DNA from: Entonaema liquescens
Lineage: Eukaryota > Ascomycota > Sordariomycetes > Xylariales > Xylariaceae
Reading direction: 5' to 3'
Length of the DNA stretch: 64,000 nucleotides
Assembly: GCA_902805475.1 (NCBI GenBank)
Contig: CADCSX010000001.1
Span: 2,790,001 to 2,854,000, forward strand
Position numbers and translations under genes: made by a program. The notes beneath the pieces are model-generated. The model ran no database searches. It saw only the letters and a list, made by a program, of their open reading frames with translations, and was not told the DNA's origin. The number at the start of each line of letters is the position of its first letter. Position 1 is the stretch's first letter. Positions 45,115 to 55,710 of this stretch are shown piece after piece.

Positions 45115-45636
45115 GGCGAAGCAAACAAGGCAAATGAGCGAATGAATCCTACCAAGATGGAGGATTCGACTTATTGCAAGCCCATCAGCTTAGAAGTTTT
45201 ATACCTCTCTTCCCTCTCGATCCGGCCTTCGATTGTCCGCATGGCACAAAATTAAGTGGGATCCGGACTATTTTTCGTAGGCAAAGAGAACAGTAGCTTT
45301 GAGTCAAAGGCTTATTAAGATGGTAGTTTTATCTCGGCCCATGAGACTTTCGAGTGCTTAAGAATCGGGTTAGAGCTACCAAAGCCCCGCCAATCTTCAC
45401 GTCATACTTTACTTTCAGTACTGGGTCATACCTGTCTGTACCTAAAAAAGCCTAGGCAAGTGGGTACGTGCATAATCCAACAAAGGCACAGGAATTGTGT
45501 AAGTTAAAAGTTAAAAGGTAAGCACATAACTCGCCTTGATGTTTGTGCATGTGCTTATATGTTAGGTAGTTAATTATCCCGGAGTATTGGATTGGACTAA
45601 GTCAAGTTGGTTGGTATTAGTAGATAAAATAGGTAA
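45115..45636. other. Intergenic between HEM25 and COG8
   Basis: 522 bases. Contains the short palindrome-like word GTTAAAAGTTAAAAGGTAA near 45,502-45,520 and a GTACCTAA word near 45,440. It is the 5' flank of HEM25 and the 3' flank of COG8. No gene seen. Confidence 0.45.
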
Positions 45637-46965
45637 TTATGCCTTGATGGGTTCTGAGGTGCCTTTATCTTTGCCGCCGACGATTGATTCCAGACGGCCC
45701 GCCATAAGCCGATGGCGCTTAACCACCTCGACCCATTCATCTTCTGCTTCTTCCCCAACATCGATAGTAGCCAGTAATATTCCAAAGTCTCCTCCAAGAC
45801 GTCCAAGACTCCCGGCGCAGTAAAGAACTTGCGTTAACAAACTGTCGCGAGATGGTTGGTCTTTAACGGTTGGCAGATAGATCCGGAGCGTCTCCATTAA
45901 CATCTCAATAAGGTGAAATAAGAATGTTGATGCTGCGGATGGTACAGGCTGTAAGGGGTCATCTTGGGCTGTTTTTAACGGTGTCTCATTCGTATGTGTA
46001 GGAAATATGCTTCTAAACATGGAGATAATGGCAAAACTTTGCTCTCTGAATATCTCTATGTACCGTTTGAGATATCGCTCAGTTTGCTGCCCTCCAGACC
46101 ACGCGCTTCCCGTTGGGTTCTGTTGCTGCCGTATCGTTTCTTGCTCCGCTAGCTCACGAAGTGGCTCTAAAGCAGCGAGCATGTTGATAAGTGTCGACAG
46201 ACGGCATACAAGAAACAATGCCCCTAGCCCTCCTCCATTACCAGTAGCACCGGTGGTATCAAGATCCGGTATGACTCTCCGAAGCCAGCTCACAGTTCTC
46301 AGGGCGGATGCTAGCTTAAGGCCAGGTGTGCGTAAGCCCATTATCAAATTCTTGGCCATAGCCTGCATCGCCTCGTCAGCCTGCACGGAAACAGACGACA
46401 CTAAAGGTGAGTCCGCGTATAGGCCATGCAACCGGCGGATATGGCCGTTGAGATCCAATGCGGATGCATAATTGGCAGCAGGGGCAGAAGAGCCGGTGGA
46501 GATGGCCGTAGAGAGTAAAGTAGGGAGATCAAGCACGTCGACTAAACGCTCAACATTTCTTGATAATAGTAAAGCTCGCTTCCGAGCATTGAGCAGTTCA
46601 TTGTCCCCAGATTTATGATAAGTGGTTGAAAAGCGAACTGCCTCATTATCTAACTTAGGTATGGCAGCTGTTAGATCAGCAGCCGAGGCTGCTAGAGTAG
46701 GGAGGGTAGTACCGAGGTGGGAGTGGTTGGCTGCCGAGTTGATGATAGACTTGTGAGAACGTTTAGAAAGGGCTTGTAAGGAAAGGAGTAGTGTGTGAGA
46801 AGATTGAGCTAAGGATTGCTGTTCAGATCCATCCAGTTGAGAAAGAGGAATAGACGCTAATGTGGAAAGATACTGAAGGGCAACAGGGTCACTCTGAGCC
46901 TTGTCATTCGGACGACGGTCGGCTGAGCCTGGTGGATTTAATAATTCTTGGAACAAATCAGCCAT
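45637..46965 (-). CDS. COG8: Conserved oligomeric Golgi complex subunit 8 (Dor1 family)
   Basis: Subunit of the COG tether for retrograde transport within the Golgi, in lobe B with COG5-7. Single exon, 442 aa, starting MADLFQELLNPPGSADRRPN. The family's helical-bundle features are visible: the N-terminal LQYLSTLASIPLSQLDGSEQ, a long amphipathic region with NARKRALLLSRNVERLVDVL, the conserved RTVSWLRRVIPDLD, and the rod part ERYLKRYIEIFREQSFAIIS followed by FLFHLIEMLMETLRIYLP. A fungal Cog8 is usually 400-600 aa, so this is complete. It acts in the same compartment as the SGM1-like and YEA4-like products of this window, though the genes are not adjacent. Confidence 0.87.
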   Translation of the reverse strand: MADLFQELLNPPGSADRRPNDKAQSDPVALQYLSTLASIPLSQLDGSEQQSLAQSSHTLLLSLQALSKRSHKSIINSAANHSHLGTTLPTLAASAADLTAAIPKLDNEAVRFSTTYHKSGDNELLNARKRALLLSRNVERLVDVLDLPTLLSTAISTGSSAPAANYASALDLNGHIRRLHGLYADSPLVSSVSVQADEAMQAMAKNLIMGLRTPGLKLASALRTVSWLRRVIPDLDTTGATGNGGGLGALFLVCRLSTLINMLAALEPLRELAEQETIRQQQNPTGSAWSGGQQTERYLKRYIEIFREQSFAIISMFRSIFPTHTNETPLKTAQDDPLQPVPSAASTFLFHLIEMLMETLRIYLPTVKDQPSRDSLLTQVLYCAGSLGRLGGDFGILLATIDVGEEAEDEWVEVVKRHRLMAGRLESIVGGKDKGTSEPIKA

Positions 46966-48156
46966 ATTGTCTTAGTGTTGTTGTTCGGTTGGCCACGTGC
47001 TCGGAAAGGGTTCGGGATTGATTTAGATATCGAAAGAAATAAAAAGAGATAGTACTCGGTGCTGTTACTCGCAGCACGAACTCCCAAGCGCAACCCCAGA
47101 CACGGCGGAATGTTGTTTGCTACTAAGGTTCCGTGTACCTGCATTCATGCCATTAGGTCATGTACATGAGAGATGTACACGGAAGAGCAAAGGTACGCGG
47201 ACCGTGTCAGCCACAACCGCCAAGTTTCGAGCTAAGCTATCAGCCATGCTTTGGTTGGTGTTACCTCTTAAATGAATATTAATTTTGCATCTCCTGCAGC
47301 TAGGTACTTTAGCTGCGCTAGTGGGTACGTAGTACCTAGCGGGAGGTACCTGCCTGCTGTACCCATACCCAACGGCCCCGAAATCTGCATGTGGCCGATT
47401 ACCCGTTTTGATTTTTGTTGAGCCCGGCCGGCGTAGCTGAAGGGAAGGAGGCCCCGTATATTCATCCATACATACGCTAGCGCAATACATCATTCATCAC
47501 CCTTGAACATATGAACATGTATGAATGCATCAAAATGAACAAATACACCACCAAAAATACTACGCGCATGTAATAACCTAAATTCGCAACATTGAGCGCT
47601 GTACTTACGCACAAGTTTATAAACTCGAAACCCGAGGTCCATCAAAACAAGTATCGTAGCAAACACAAAGCCGAGTCAATACCAAACAACACGAACCCAT
47701 CGACAACCTTCACCCGGTGACCATCTGCTTGGTCACTCAAAACTGCCTTACGTCCGAATTGTCGTTTAGCACCCGCACAGGTGCCATGTAGTTACGCTAC
47801 GTGTGTTGTCATACGCACCTTGGGTTATCCTCCTTTTAAGTATGTCATTTATTAAGTCCCTGTCTTACCTATTCTGAATCACTAACCCAGCTGACTGACA
47901 TAATACTTTCACAGCCTTTAACACCTTTTTTTTTTTTTTAGTTTATTTTTCATAGGCATCCCACGGGCTTATAATATCCATCTACTACCCAGTCATCCAA
48001 ACTATTTAATACTTTCTTCTTTTACCTAACACCTATCCTGGGTTTAGATACCCCCCCCCTAATAACTTTTTATTTTATCCTTTTAACTAGGATACAATAG
48101 TGGCTCGATCTCCTTAACCTGCATAAGCATATCGACGACAAGGGTAGAAATCGACC
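46966..48156. other. Intergenic, COG8 to TLC gene (divergent)
   Basis: 1.2 kb without a recognisable gene. Frames at 47,158-47,493 have no family features. The stretch 47,820-48,110 is strongly pyrimidine-rich, with a run of 14 T near 47,928 and nine C near 48,050, typical of the 5' leader of a fungal gene. TAGGTACTT/AGGTACCTGC words occur near 47,300-47,350. Confidence 0.5.
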
Positions 48157-49278
48157 ATGAGGGATCCTTTCCCTATTTCCCCTATCCCCGCCCTCAGCAA
48201 GGCCGTTCAACCATGGGCTGACTACCTCGGGTTGCCGACGTTGCCGTTGCACATTCACGAGGTCCTATTGATGGCTTCTATCTACTTCTTCATCGGCAAA
48301 GTCGTGTCGCCTATCCTATCGAGCCGAATCTTCCCTACCAAATACACGGCCCTTTCCAGGAGCAAGAAGCTGAGTTGGGATGTCCACGTTGTCTCGTTTG
48401 TGCAGAGTACCACCATCAACACTCTCGCATTATGGGTCATGTTTACCGATGAAGAGCGCAAGAACATGGACGTGCAAGAGCGTGTTTGGGGGTATACTGG
48501 CGGTGCAGCTATGATCCAAGCTCTAGCCGCAGGTTATTTCCTTTACGATCTCATCATCACTGCCGCCCACCCTAACATATTCGGTCTCGGCATGCTCGCT
48601 CATGCCATTAGTGCCTTGGCCGTTTATTCCTTTGGCTTCGTAGGTCTTATCTAGATGATCAACTTGAGCTCGGAAAGCTAACTTGAATAATAGCGCCCGT
48701 TCCTTAACTACTATAGCAGTAACTTTATCCTCTGGGAGCTATCTTCGCCCTTCCTCAATATCCACTGGTTCTTTGATAAGCTGGGCATGACTGGATCTAA
48801 GGCGCAGCTCTATAATGGCTTGATACTCATTGCCACCTTTTTCTCTTGCCGTCTTGTATGGGGCACCTATCAATCCGTGTTGGTGGCCCGTGACTTATGG
48901 GCGGGCGTAACAACGACGCCCCCAGTCCTAGCAACTCTTACTCCCCAAGAACTTACCGAGGCATCGTTCCCTTCCCAGTATACGAGTACCATGCGTTTCG
49001 TATCTCAGCCAGATAGCATCCCACTATGGCTTGTCGCGGTATATATGGCCAGTAACTTGACACTGAACTCGTTAAACTTTTATTGGTTCTTCAAAATGAT
49101 CGATGCCGTCCGCAAGCGGTTCGATCCCAAGGAGCAGGAAGTCAAAGGCGAGGAAAAGCCGGGACAAGACAAGGCAATCACCACTGGCGCCCAGCCTGGT
49201 AATGACGAGTTAAAGACTCGGCCCCGCCGGCGCACTTTACTTGACGGAGAAGAAGCTGATGAGCCCCCACCAATTTAA
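48157..49278 (+). CDS. TLC-domain multi-pass membrane protein
   Basis: Two exons, 48157-48639 and 48694-49278, joined through a 54 nt intron (GTAGGT start, AATAG end), give 355 aa. It resembles the TMEM56/YPR114W branch of the TRAM-LAG1-CLN8 superfamily, whose members are ER or plasma-membrane lipid-handling proteins; the exact substrate is not known. Visible features: HEVLLMASIYFFIGKVVSPI as helix 1, WDVHVVSFVQSTTINTLAL, the segment GYFLYDLIITAAHPNIFGLG (Tyr-Asp then His, the usual TLC polar pair), ELSSPFLNIHWFFDKLG and a last helix YMASNLTLNSLNFYWFF. The C-terminal 60 residues are polar and cytosolic, with RPRRR. A ceramide-synthase role is unlikely because the Lag1 double-His motif is absent. 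Confidence 0.85.
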
Positions 49279-50760
49279 TATTTCCAATAGAGAAACACCG
49301 ATCATCTAGATGGCTCTTCGATATTGTAATTGACTACTAAAAGCTTCGGAGCAATCTCGGCCTCTCTATTGCCAGGCGGCAACGTAACGGTTCCGAATTT
49401 GAGACATGGGGGACTTTGATTAACAAGTAGTGAAGGAGAAAGAAGCTAATGTGAAGACAAGCTCGGCCGCACTAAGTATTTGGTCCCAACTCGCCAAGGA
49501 CTCATATTGATAAGAAGCTGAATGAATGAGGTTTGCATCAATTTCGTTGATTACTTAATTAACAAATAAAAATAAGAAAATTTACAAATAACAAGATAGT
49601 CCCAAGTTATAGTGAACGCAATCCGATGACATTCTAGAAATACACTATTAGTAGTTGGACCACTTAATTCGCCCCAAACATCGCCATTATACTCACTAGC
49701 AGCGACCCGATCTAACTATCATGTAATGACATAAAGGGCATGCCACGGTCTTAACGACATGATACGGAATGTCTATTGTAAATTGTAAATGCCTCTAAAT
49801 TAAATAAAAAGGAGATATTGTCATTTGATACCACCACACGTATACCTGGCCAACAACACCATAAAATATACGCAAAAAGTAAAAACAAAAACATACAACA
49901 CCGGGGATTCGCCGGTCGTCACCGACCCGACTACTGATCCGGCGGTATCTGGCTTATCTATGGGAGAGCGGACGGGATCCCGAGTTTTCCAGATCCTATG
50001 GTCGTATGTGATAGTCATTGGTATTGTCTGGGCTTATATATCCCAACAACATCACCTACACTTGTGGTATTCGACCCACCCAACGTTATATTCAATCATC
50101 TCACGTCAGTTCTATAACACCATTAGATGATGTAAATCTCCAGGTCGCAGGAAAGCATATCGACCTAACTACCATAATCTACGTGGAATCATCTACTTGG
50201 CTTTACAAGCCTGTAAGATATTCACACCTTATTCCCTCTAATGTGACATCTAGTCAACAGCTTCAAAGACCAATAACTCAAGTAAGCAATAGTTAAAATA
50301 TATATATAATATAATATATATGGAGAAGAGGCCATACATTCTTTCTTTCTTCCTTCTTTCTTCCTTCTTTCTTCTTTATAAGTAAACCCGTGTCCAAGCA
50401 ACGTTTACTCCCAGCCTATCCGCGGCCTCTCCTCCTTCTCCCAGATTCCCTGGTCGATCACCTTGGATGAAAACATGCCCCCATGATAATTCCATGGGGT
50501 AAGCTGAGTCTGAACCCGTCTCAGGATTAGGTTTACCTCCGAACTTGCTCTCTCAAGGTAGATATAAATTAGATACATTTTAGACGAGAGGCTCTAACGG
50601 CGGCGCAACATGCGATTATTACTCGGGACCACGGCTAAACTAGCGTCGTCGTGCTCTAATACATTAAGCCTCGCCCACCCTTATCTGAATAAAATCACCC
50701 TTTATAAACGCCGCCCCTATACCACGGCTGTCTGATCGAAGCGCGCTATACATAAGACCC
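49279..50760. other. Intergenic between convergent TLC and SLA1 genes
   Basis: 1.48 kb. A (TTTC/TTCC)n pyrimidine tract lies at 50,336-50,376, preceded by ATATATATAATATAATATAT (50,300-50,320). Frames of 65-100 codons around 49,821-50,296 are Thr/Ser-rich, have no family features and are not called. Confidence 0.55.
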
Positions 50761-53700
50761 CTAAAAGCCGAATGGATTTTGCGGAGCTACAGTGTGTTAG
50801 CTGGTTACGATCAAACTATATCAAAGGTAGAAAGTACTTACTCGCTTGGGCTAGGTTCGCACGGCGTCCAGTTGGCTGGGGAGCAAGTTTCTCTGTAACG
50901 CCGAAACGTACAGGGGGTGGAGGTCCTGTCTGCTGGGGAATAAGAGGAGCCGCGGCAGGCTGTGGAGGTTGAGGCGCCGGATTATTTAAGCCTGGGTTGA
51001 AGCCCTGACCAAAACCACCGAAGCCGGTTTGCTGTGGTTGTAACGACGGCATACCCGTACGTTGAGGCTCCAGTGCGGGAGGAAGAAAAGAGTTGACACC
51101 AGTCGGTTGCGGGAATTGCTGTGGCGCCTGGAAGCCGCCAGGAAAGCCCGTGGGTTGGTTTTGGATTGGAGAGAACTGTTGAGGACGAGGATCTGCGAAC
51201 GGGCTCTGTGTTTGAGGCACTCCGGTCATCTGGGGTTGCATGAATTGACCGGGTCCAAACGCGGACTGAGCGGGCATGCCGGCACCCGTGTTGAACGGCA
51301 TCATACCTTGACCAGTGGGTTGTGGCTGGAAGGCACCCATGTATTGTTGCTGCATCCGCTGTTGGGTGAGATCATTCAAACTCTGTCCAGGGGGTGCGAT
51401 ACCCGTCATCTGGGGTTGCAACGGAGGTGGCGCAAACCCGCTTGGCTGTGCAGACTGCGGCGCCGACAATGGTCGTGCTGGTGGCGGCGGCATCAGAGCA
51501 CCTTGGGCGCCGGTGACTTGGGGTGGAGTAGGTCTTTGCCGGTTACCAAGGCCAAGATTGAGGGGCTGAGCTGCTGTTGCTTGCGGGAGACCCGTCTGCT
51601 GAGGCGGTATTCCCGTGAAGAAAGCTGGCGTTGCTCCCGGCTGTTGAGGTTGTGTCTGTTGAGGCTGAACCTGAGGTTGCGGCTGGGCTTGGGGTGGTGG
51701 TAGAGTAATGGTAGGGGACGGAGTAGTTGGCTGTACCTTGACCGGCTCTAGTGGAGTCGTCAGGAGAGAAAGATCTTGCATGGATTGCGTTGGCGGTCGC
51801 TGAGGTTGGGCCGGGGCTGCTGCTGGGGCCGCTGGGGCCGGTTCAGGAGTCGGGGCTGGCTTCGCTTCGGGCTCAGACTGTTGCTTGGCTGGCTTTACAT
51901 CCCAGGCATCGTCGTCAAATCCGCCGGCATTCTTCCCGGTAGTCTTCGGGCGAGCTGCAGCAGGAGAAGGCGACTCCGCATCTTGCCCGCTACTATCCTT
52001 CTGAGAAAATGCTTTGGGATCTATACTGTCATTAGTCTGAACGGCCGGAGCGGGTCGACCTTTCCGAGTGTTATTTCGAAGCGTCCCGCCCGGTCCCGAG
52101 AAAAGACCACCTCCAGAACCATCATCATCATCTCCAGCAAAGCTGACGCCTTTCTTCTTGCCGTCGCGGCCATACTTCTTATCTAAGTAGCGTGTGACTT
52201 TAATGATATCACCCTCCCGTAGACCAAGGTTACGGAGGACAGTCGCGTCTACATCAGGTAGGACGCTTTCATCCATAGAATCTTTAGTGAAGGCTTGGGC
52301 ATATCGTTCACAGAGGCCAACAGCAACATCACAAGATAGGAAAAATTGAAACCAATCGTAGTCTGACTTTGCCGGCTCGACAGATGCACCGACCTTATTA
52401 GACGCAGACTCCCGGCTCACATTGTTCTTTGAAGGCATCGCACGCTTAACTTCAGATAGGGGCTTATCTTCGTCCAAGGACGCCCCTGTGATACGCTCGA
52501 CGTACTCGATATCCTCGATCGACATCTTAGCCACGGGAACTGCAATCTTGACGCCATTAAGCTTATGTAGGTTGATCTTTCCATCCTTAAGCCCAAGGAA
52601 TTGGGCCTCGACACTGAATGATTTAGATCGGTCGGTCCAAGTTCGTACTTTGGTCGGATCTGGTTCTGAGGCCACTATTAGCAAAATCTATTTTACGTGT
52701 CCAAGTGATTATTACTTACTAGGCTTCGAGGAGGAACCAGCCCGGCTGCTTTCTGATCGGCCGTTTTCGCGTCGGTTTCGCTGTTGCCCAGAAGTGTTAC
52801 CATTATCTCTCGTCGACAAACTACTACGCCTCTCAGGCAAAATCATTCCAGGCCCTACCTCTGCTGCTTTTTGGTCCCTTTTGAGTGCTTCTTTAGTCAA
52901 GCGTGCCTCTTCTAGTCGGTTCTGCGCCACGGTCGACCTTCCCGCATTGACACCCGATGTCGATGTCGATGTCGATGTAATCGCCCCGGTGACTTCGATA
53001 TAACTACTCGGAACAACTCCTTCCTTTCCGCTCTTGAGGCGTCGAACCTGCCACCATTCTTCGCTCTTGGTGTCATCAAGGATGATGACTTCGTCTCCTA
53101 TGTAAACTGTAACTTCATCTTCTCCCTGGGCCTCGAAGTCGTAGAGAACCTGTCCCCTCTTCTGGGCGCTTTGACCGGTTCCGGCCATGATAACCTCGCG
53201 TAGACCTTCCGCCCGTACGGCTCCAGCCAACTCACCGAGGGCGCTGACAATCTCCTCGGCAGTATCCTTCGCGCCCGCATGAAAATCTATACTCTTACTC
53301 GGCCGTACGAGCTCCATAAATACGTGCTTGCCCTCCCGAGAGTAATGTGTCATCTTCTCTGCAGTCCACTCTTGGCTTGGACCGTCTGAGACATGCTCGG
53401 GGGCAATAAGAATAACTCCTGTTTTTAGGTTCACGCCCAATGTTGTCGGCATCTTCTTTTTCTTTCCCATTATAGACACCATCTCGTTGATATTATATAA
53501 ATGGAAGCCTCCAGGAGCAATCTGGCCTGACTGTCTTGGCTGTGCTTCATCCTCGTAATCACGGCGGCTACTGGACCGGTGCGGATGAGCCGACGCGCGA
53601 TGGTTGTCTTTCGGCGGCATACTTGACTCGGGTCGTGGTCTTCTCGGTAGAGCGGGGCTCGGTTCGCCATCGGAATCCTCAGAGAGATATTGTTGGCGAG

Positions 53701-54492
53701 GAGGTATATTAACCGGTGGAGGTGTTGCCGCGCGAGTAGAGCTTCTGCCATGCATGGCACTGACTAAAGCAGCCTCTGGACCGGCTGGTGCCGCGGGGCA
53801 GCTGAAGATCTTGCCGGAGGGTTTCTATCCGGAAGAGGCGGGCTCTGGGGTGGTGGTGACTCGACTGGAGCAAAGGAAACAGAGGCTCGTGCAGGTAAGC
53901 TCGGCGGCTTCGCTACGGGTATCGGTTCTGGCTCAGGCTCGGGCTCTGGTTCAACTTCAGGTGCGGGTGCGGGTGCTGGTGCTGGTGCTGGTGCTGGTGC
54001 TGGTGCAAGTGCAGCTTTTCGTGTCGTAGCTGGAGCCGACGAGGCCGGACCCATCTCAATATAATTCGCGGGAACGAAGCCATAAGAACCCTCAAATCCG
54101 ACAAGAATCCAATCTGGGTCGGACGTATCATAAACTTGTAATGCGGCATCCTCGGGAAAAGATAGCTCTTCATCAGTCTGTCGGGTATATTCATACAATG
54201 CACGGGCTTGCCCTACAGGCGGCGCCTATAGCAGCTTAGTATATTACTTTTTAAAAGATGTTTAAAGCCCGGATCGCAATATGATTATACGCACCTCTTC
54301 TACGTAGTTATTAGGTACCAGGCCGACGGGCTCATCTTCGTCGTCGGCACTGGCCTTCTTCTTAGCCTTCCACCAATCATCCTCTGCACTCTTCTCTAAA
54401 ACATAGAGAATATCACCTTCGCTTATTGATAGCTCTCCGTCCGATTGTGGCGCATAATCGTAGATGGCCTTATAAACACCTAAGAACCCCAT
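50761..54492 (-). CDS. SLA1: SLA1, actin/endocytosis adaptor with three SH3 domains
   Basis: Coat-module adaptor of clathrin-mediated endocytosis linking NPFXD cargo to Las17/Pan1-driven actin assembly. Exons 54295-54492, 52720-54225, 50842-52674 and 50761-50786. SH3-1 (AIYDYAPQSDGELSISEGD), SH3-2 (ALYEYTRQTDEELSFPEDA) and SH3-3 (VLYDFEAQGEDEVTVYIGDE) precede SHD1 (RTWTDRSKSFSVEAQFLGL) and the SAM-like SHD2 (YDWFQFFLSCDVAVGLCERY). The C-terminal third has about a dozen QxTG repeats, the Prk1/Ark1 phosphorylation motif type. The last 26 nt exon supplies TPQNPFGF, the conserved Sla1 end. The frame changes at the G4 run 53,795-53,798. One extra base gives SSAAPAAPAGPEAALVSAMH and a sum of 3564 nt, 1187 aa. 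A GCACCAGCACCA-type tandem codes a short Ala-Pro run near 53,970-54,000. Confidence 0.93.
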
Positions 54493-55710
54493 GGTGGCTG
54501 AAAAACGTGTGGGCAGACAAGTTTCGTTGTAAAGGGAATCTATTACTGAGGGGTCGATTACAGTTGTATCAGGATCGCATACGAGACTAAAAGCGAAGGG
54601 TTACAGGGTTTCGTGCGGCCGAGGCAGAGAATCGGAAAAGAGGATGACGAGGCTTTCGCAGCTTGAGATGCGGCTGAAGCGGTTTGTTGGTCTGTAATAA
54701 AAGGGGGTTTAAGTTTCCCTGCAGAGTGAATATCAAAAAAATAATTTCAAAGCGGCCTTCCCTTTAGACAATTATTAGATGTAAACGTGGAGGTGCGGCA
54801 AAGGTGCGCAAGGATAATAGCACGAGTTTCCCAGGGGTTCTTTTTTATCGACGTTGCGAAGTCGCCATACGCAAACATGTTACAGATGTCTCGCAACCGT
54901 GCTTGCACCTAAAATCCCAATAGGCAAAAACTTATAGTAAAGTTATCTCGGGGTATCGAGAGGGAAAAAAAAAAAAAAAAAAAAGAAAGAGATTTGATAA
55001 GTTAAAAAGGTAACACGACTTAAAGCAATCGGTAGACGGTAGACGGTAGAAACACAAGAGGGTCAATTAGAGGGTCAAATAGAGAGGGTCGATAGGCGGA
55101 ATTGGTTCGTTTAAGCAGGTAGGAACCAGAAATTACTAAAACGCGCTAAATTAGACAACTCCGAAAGCTGGATGCTGAACTTTACTTCTGCAGCTCTAAC
55201 ATCCATTAATTACATATGATAATTACGCGTGATTTCTCTATGCATGTAATATATACTTACCATAAAAAAAGGAGCTTATCTAATTTATAGTTGTACCTAT
55301 TATGCAGATGCACATCCATGTAGCATAACAGCACAGTTATTTAAACCTTAGGCAAGTACCTATGTACATATACATAGGTACCTTATGACATAATGGCATC
55401 TCATTACTCTTTGCTTCCCTTTACAAAGAGCCTTGATATTCGATATCCCGTCTATCAACTAGATACAAATTCTATACATTTCCACCCGGATATAATATAT
55501 TTAATATCACCTTGGAGATAATTCAATTCAAGAATATCCTAGTTAGCAAATACTATATCTTATTCTGTAGCAAATTTGAACAACAGCATAACCGGTCCCG
55601 GCGTCGTTTCATTCTTCATCAAGATAACCTCTGTTCCCGGACTAGCTACCCATTCATGATGCGCTACAGGACATTCCCGCCAAGTTTAACTCCTATACAA
55701 TCTTGATTCA
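54493..55710. other. Intergenic, SLA1 5' flank to AMP deaminase 3' flank
   Basis: 1.2 kb. A run of about 20 A lies at 54,966-54,984, a GGTAGAC triple tandem near 55,031-55,050, two GAGGGTCAA words near 55,059-55,080 and ATGTACATATACATAGGTAC near 55,361-55,380. No gene recognised. Confidence 0.5.

Noticed and set aside
49821..50296. Plus-strand frames of about 100 codons after the TLC gene
   Set aside because: Overlapping frames in both directions with low-complexity Thr/Ser/Tyr content and no conserved feature.
51062..51703. 213-codon plus-strand frame within SLA1
   Set aside because: Shadow of the Pro/Gln-rich QxTG repeats of SLA1; SLA1 is confirmed by SH3, SHD1 and NPFGF features.
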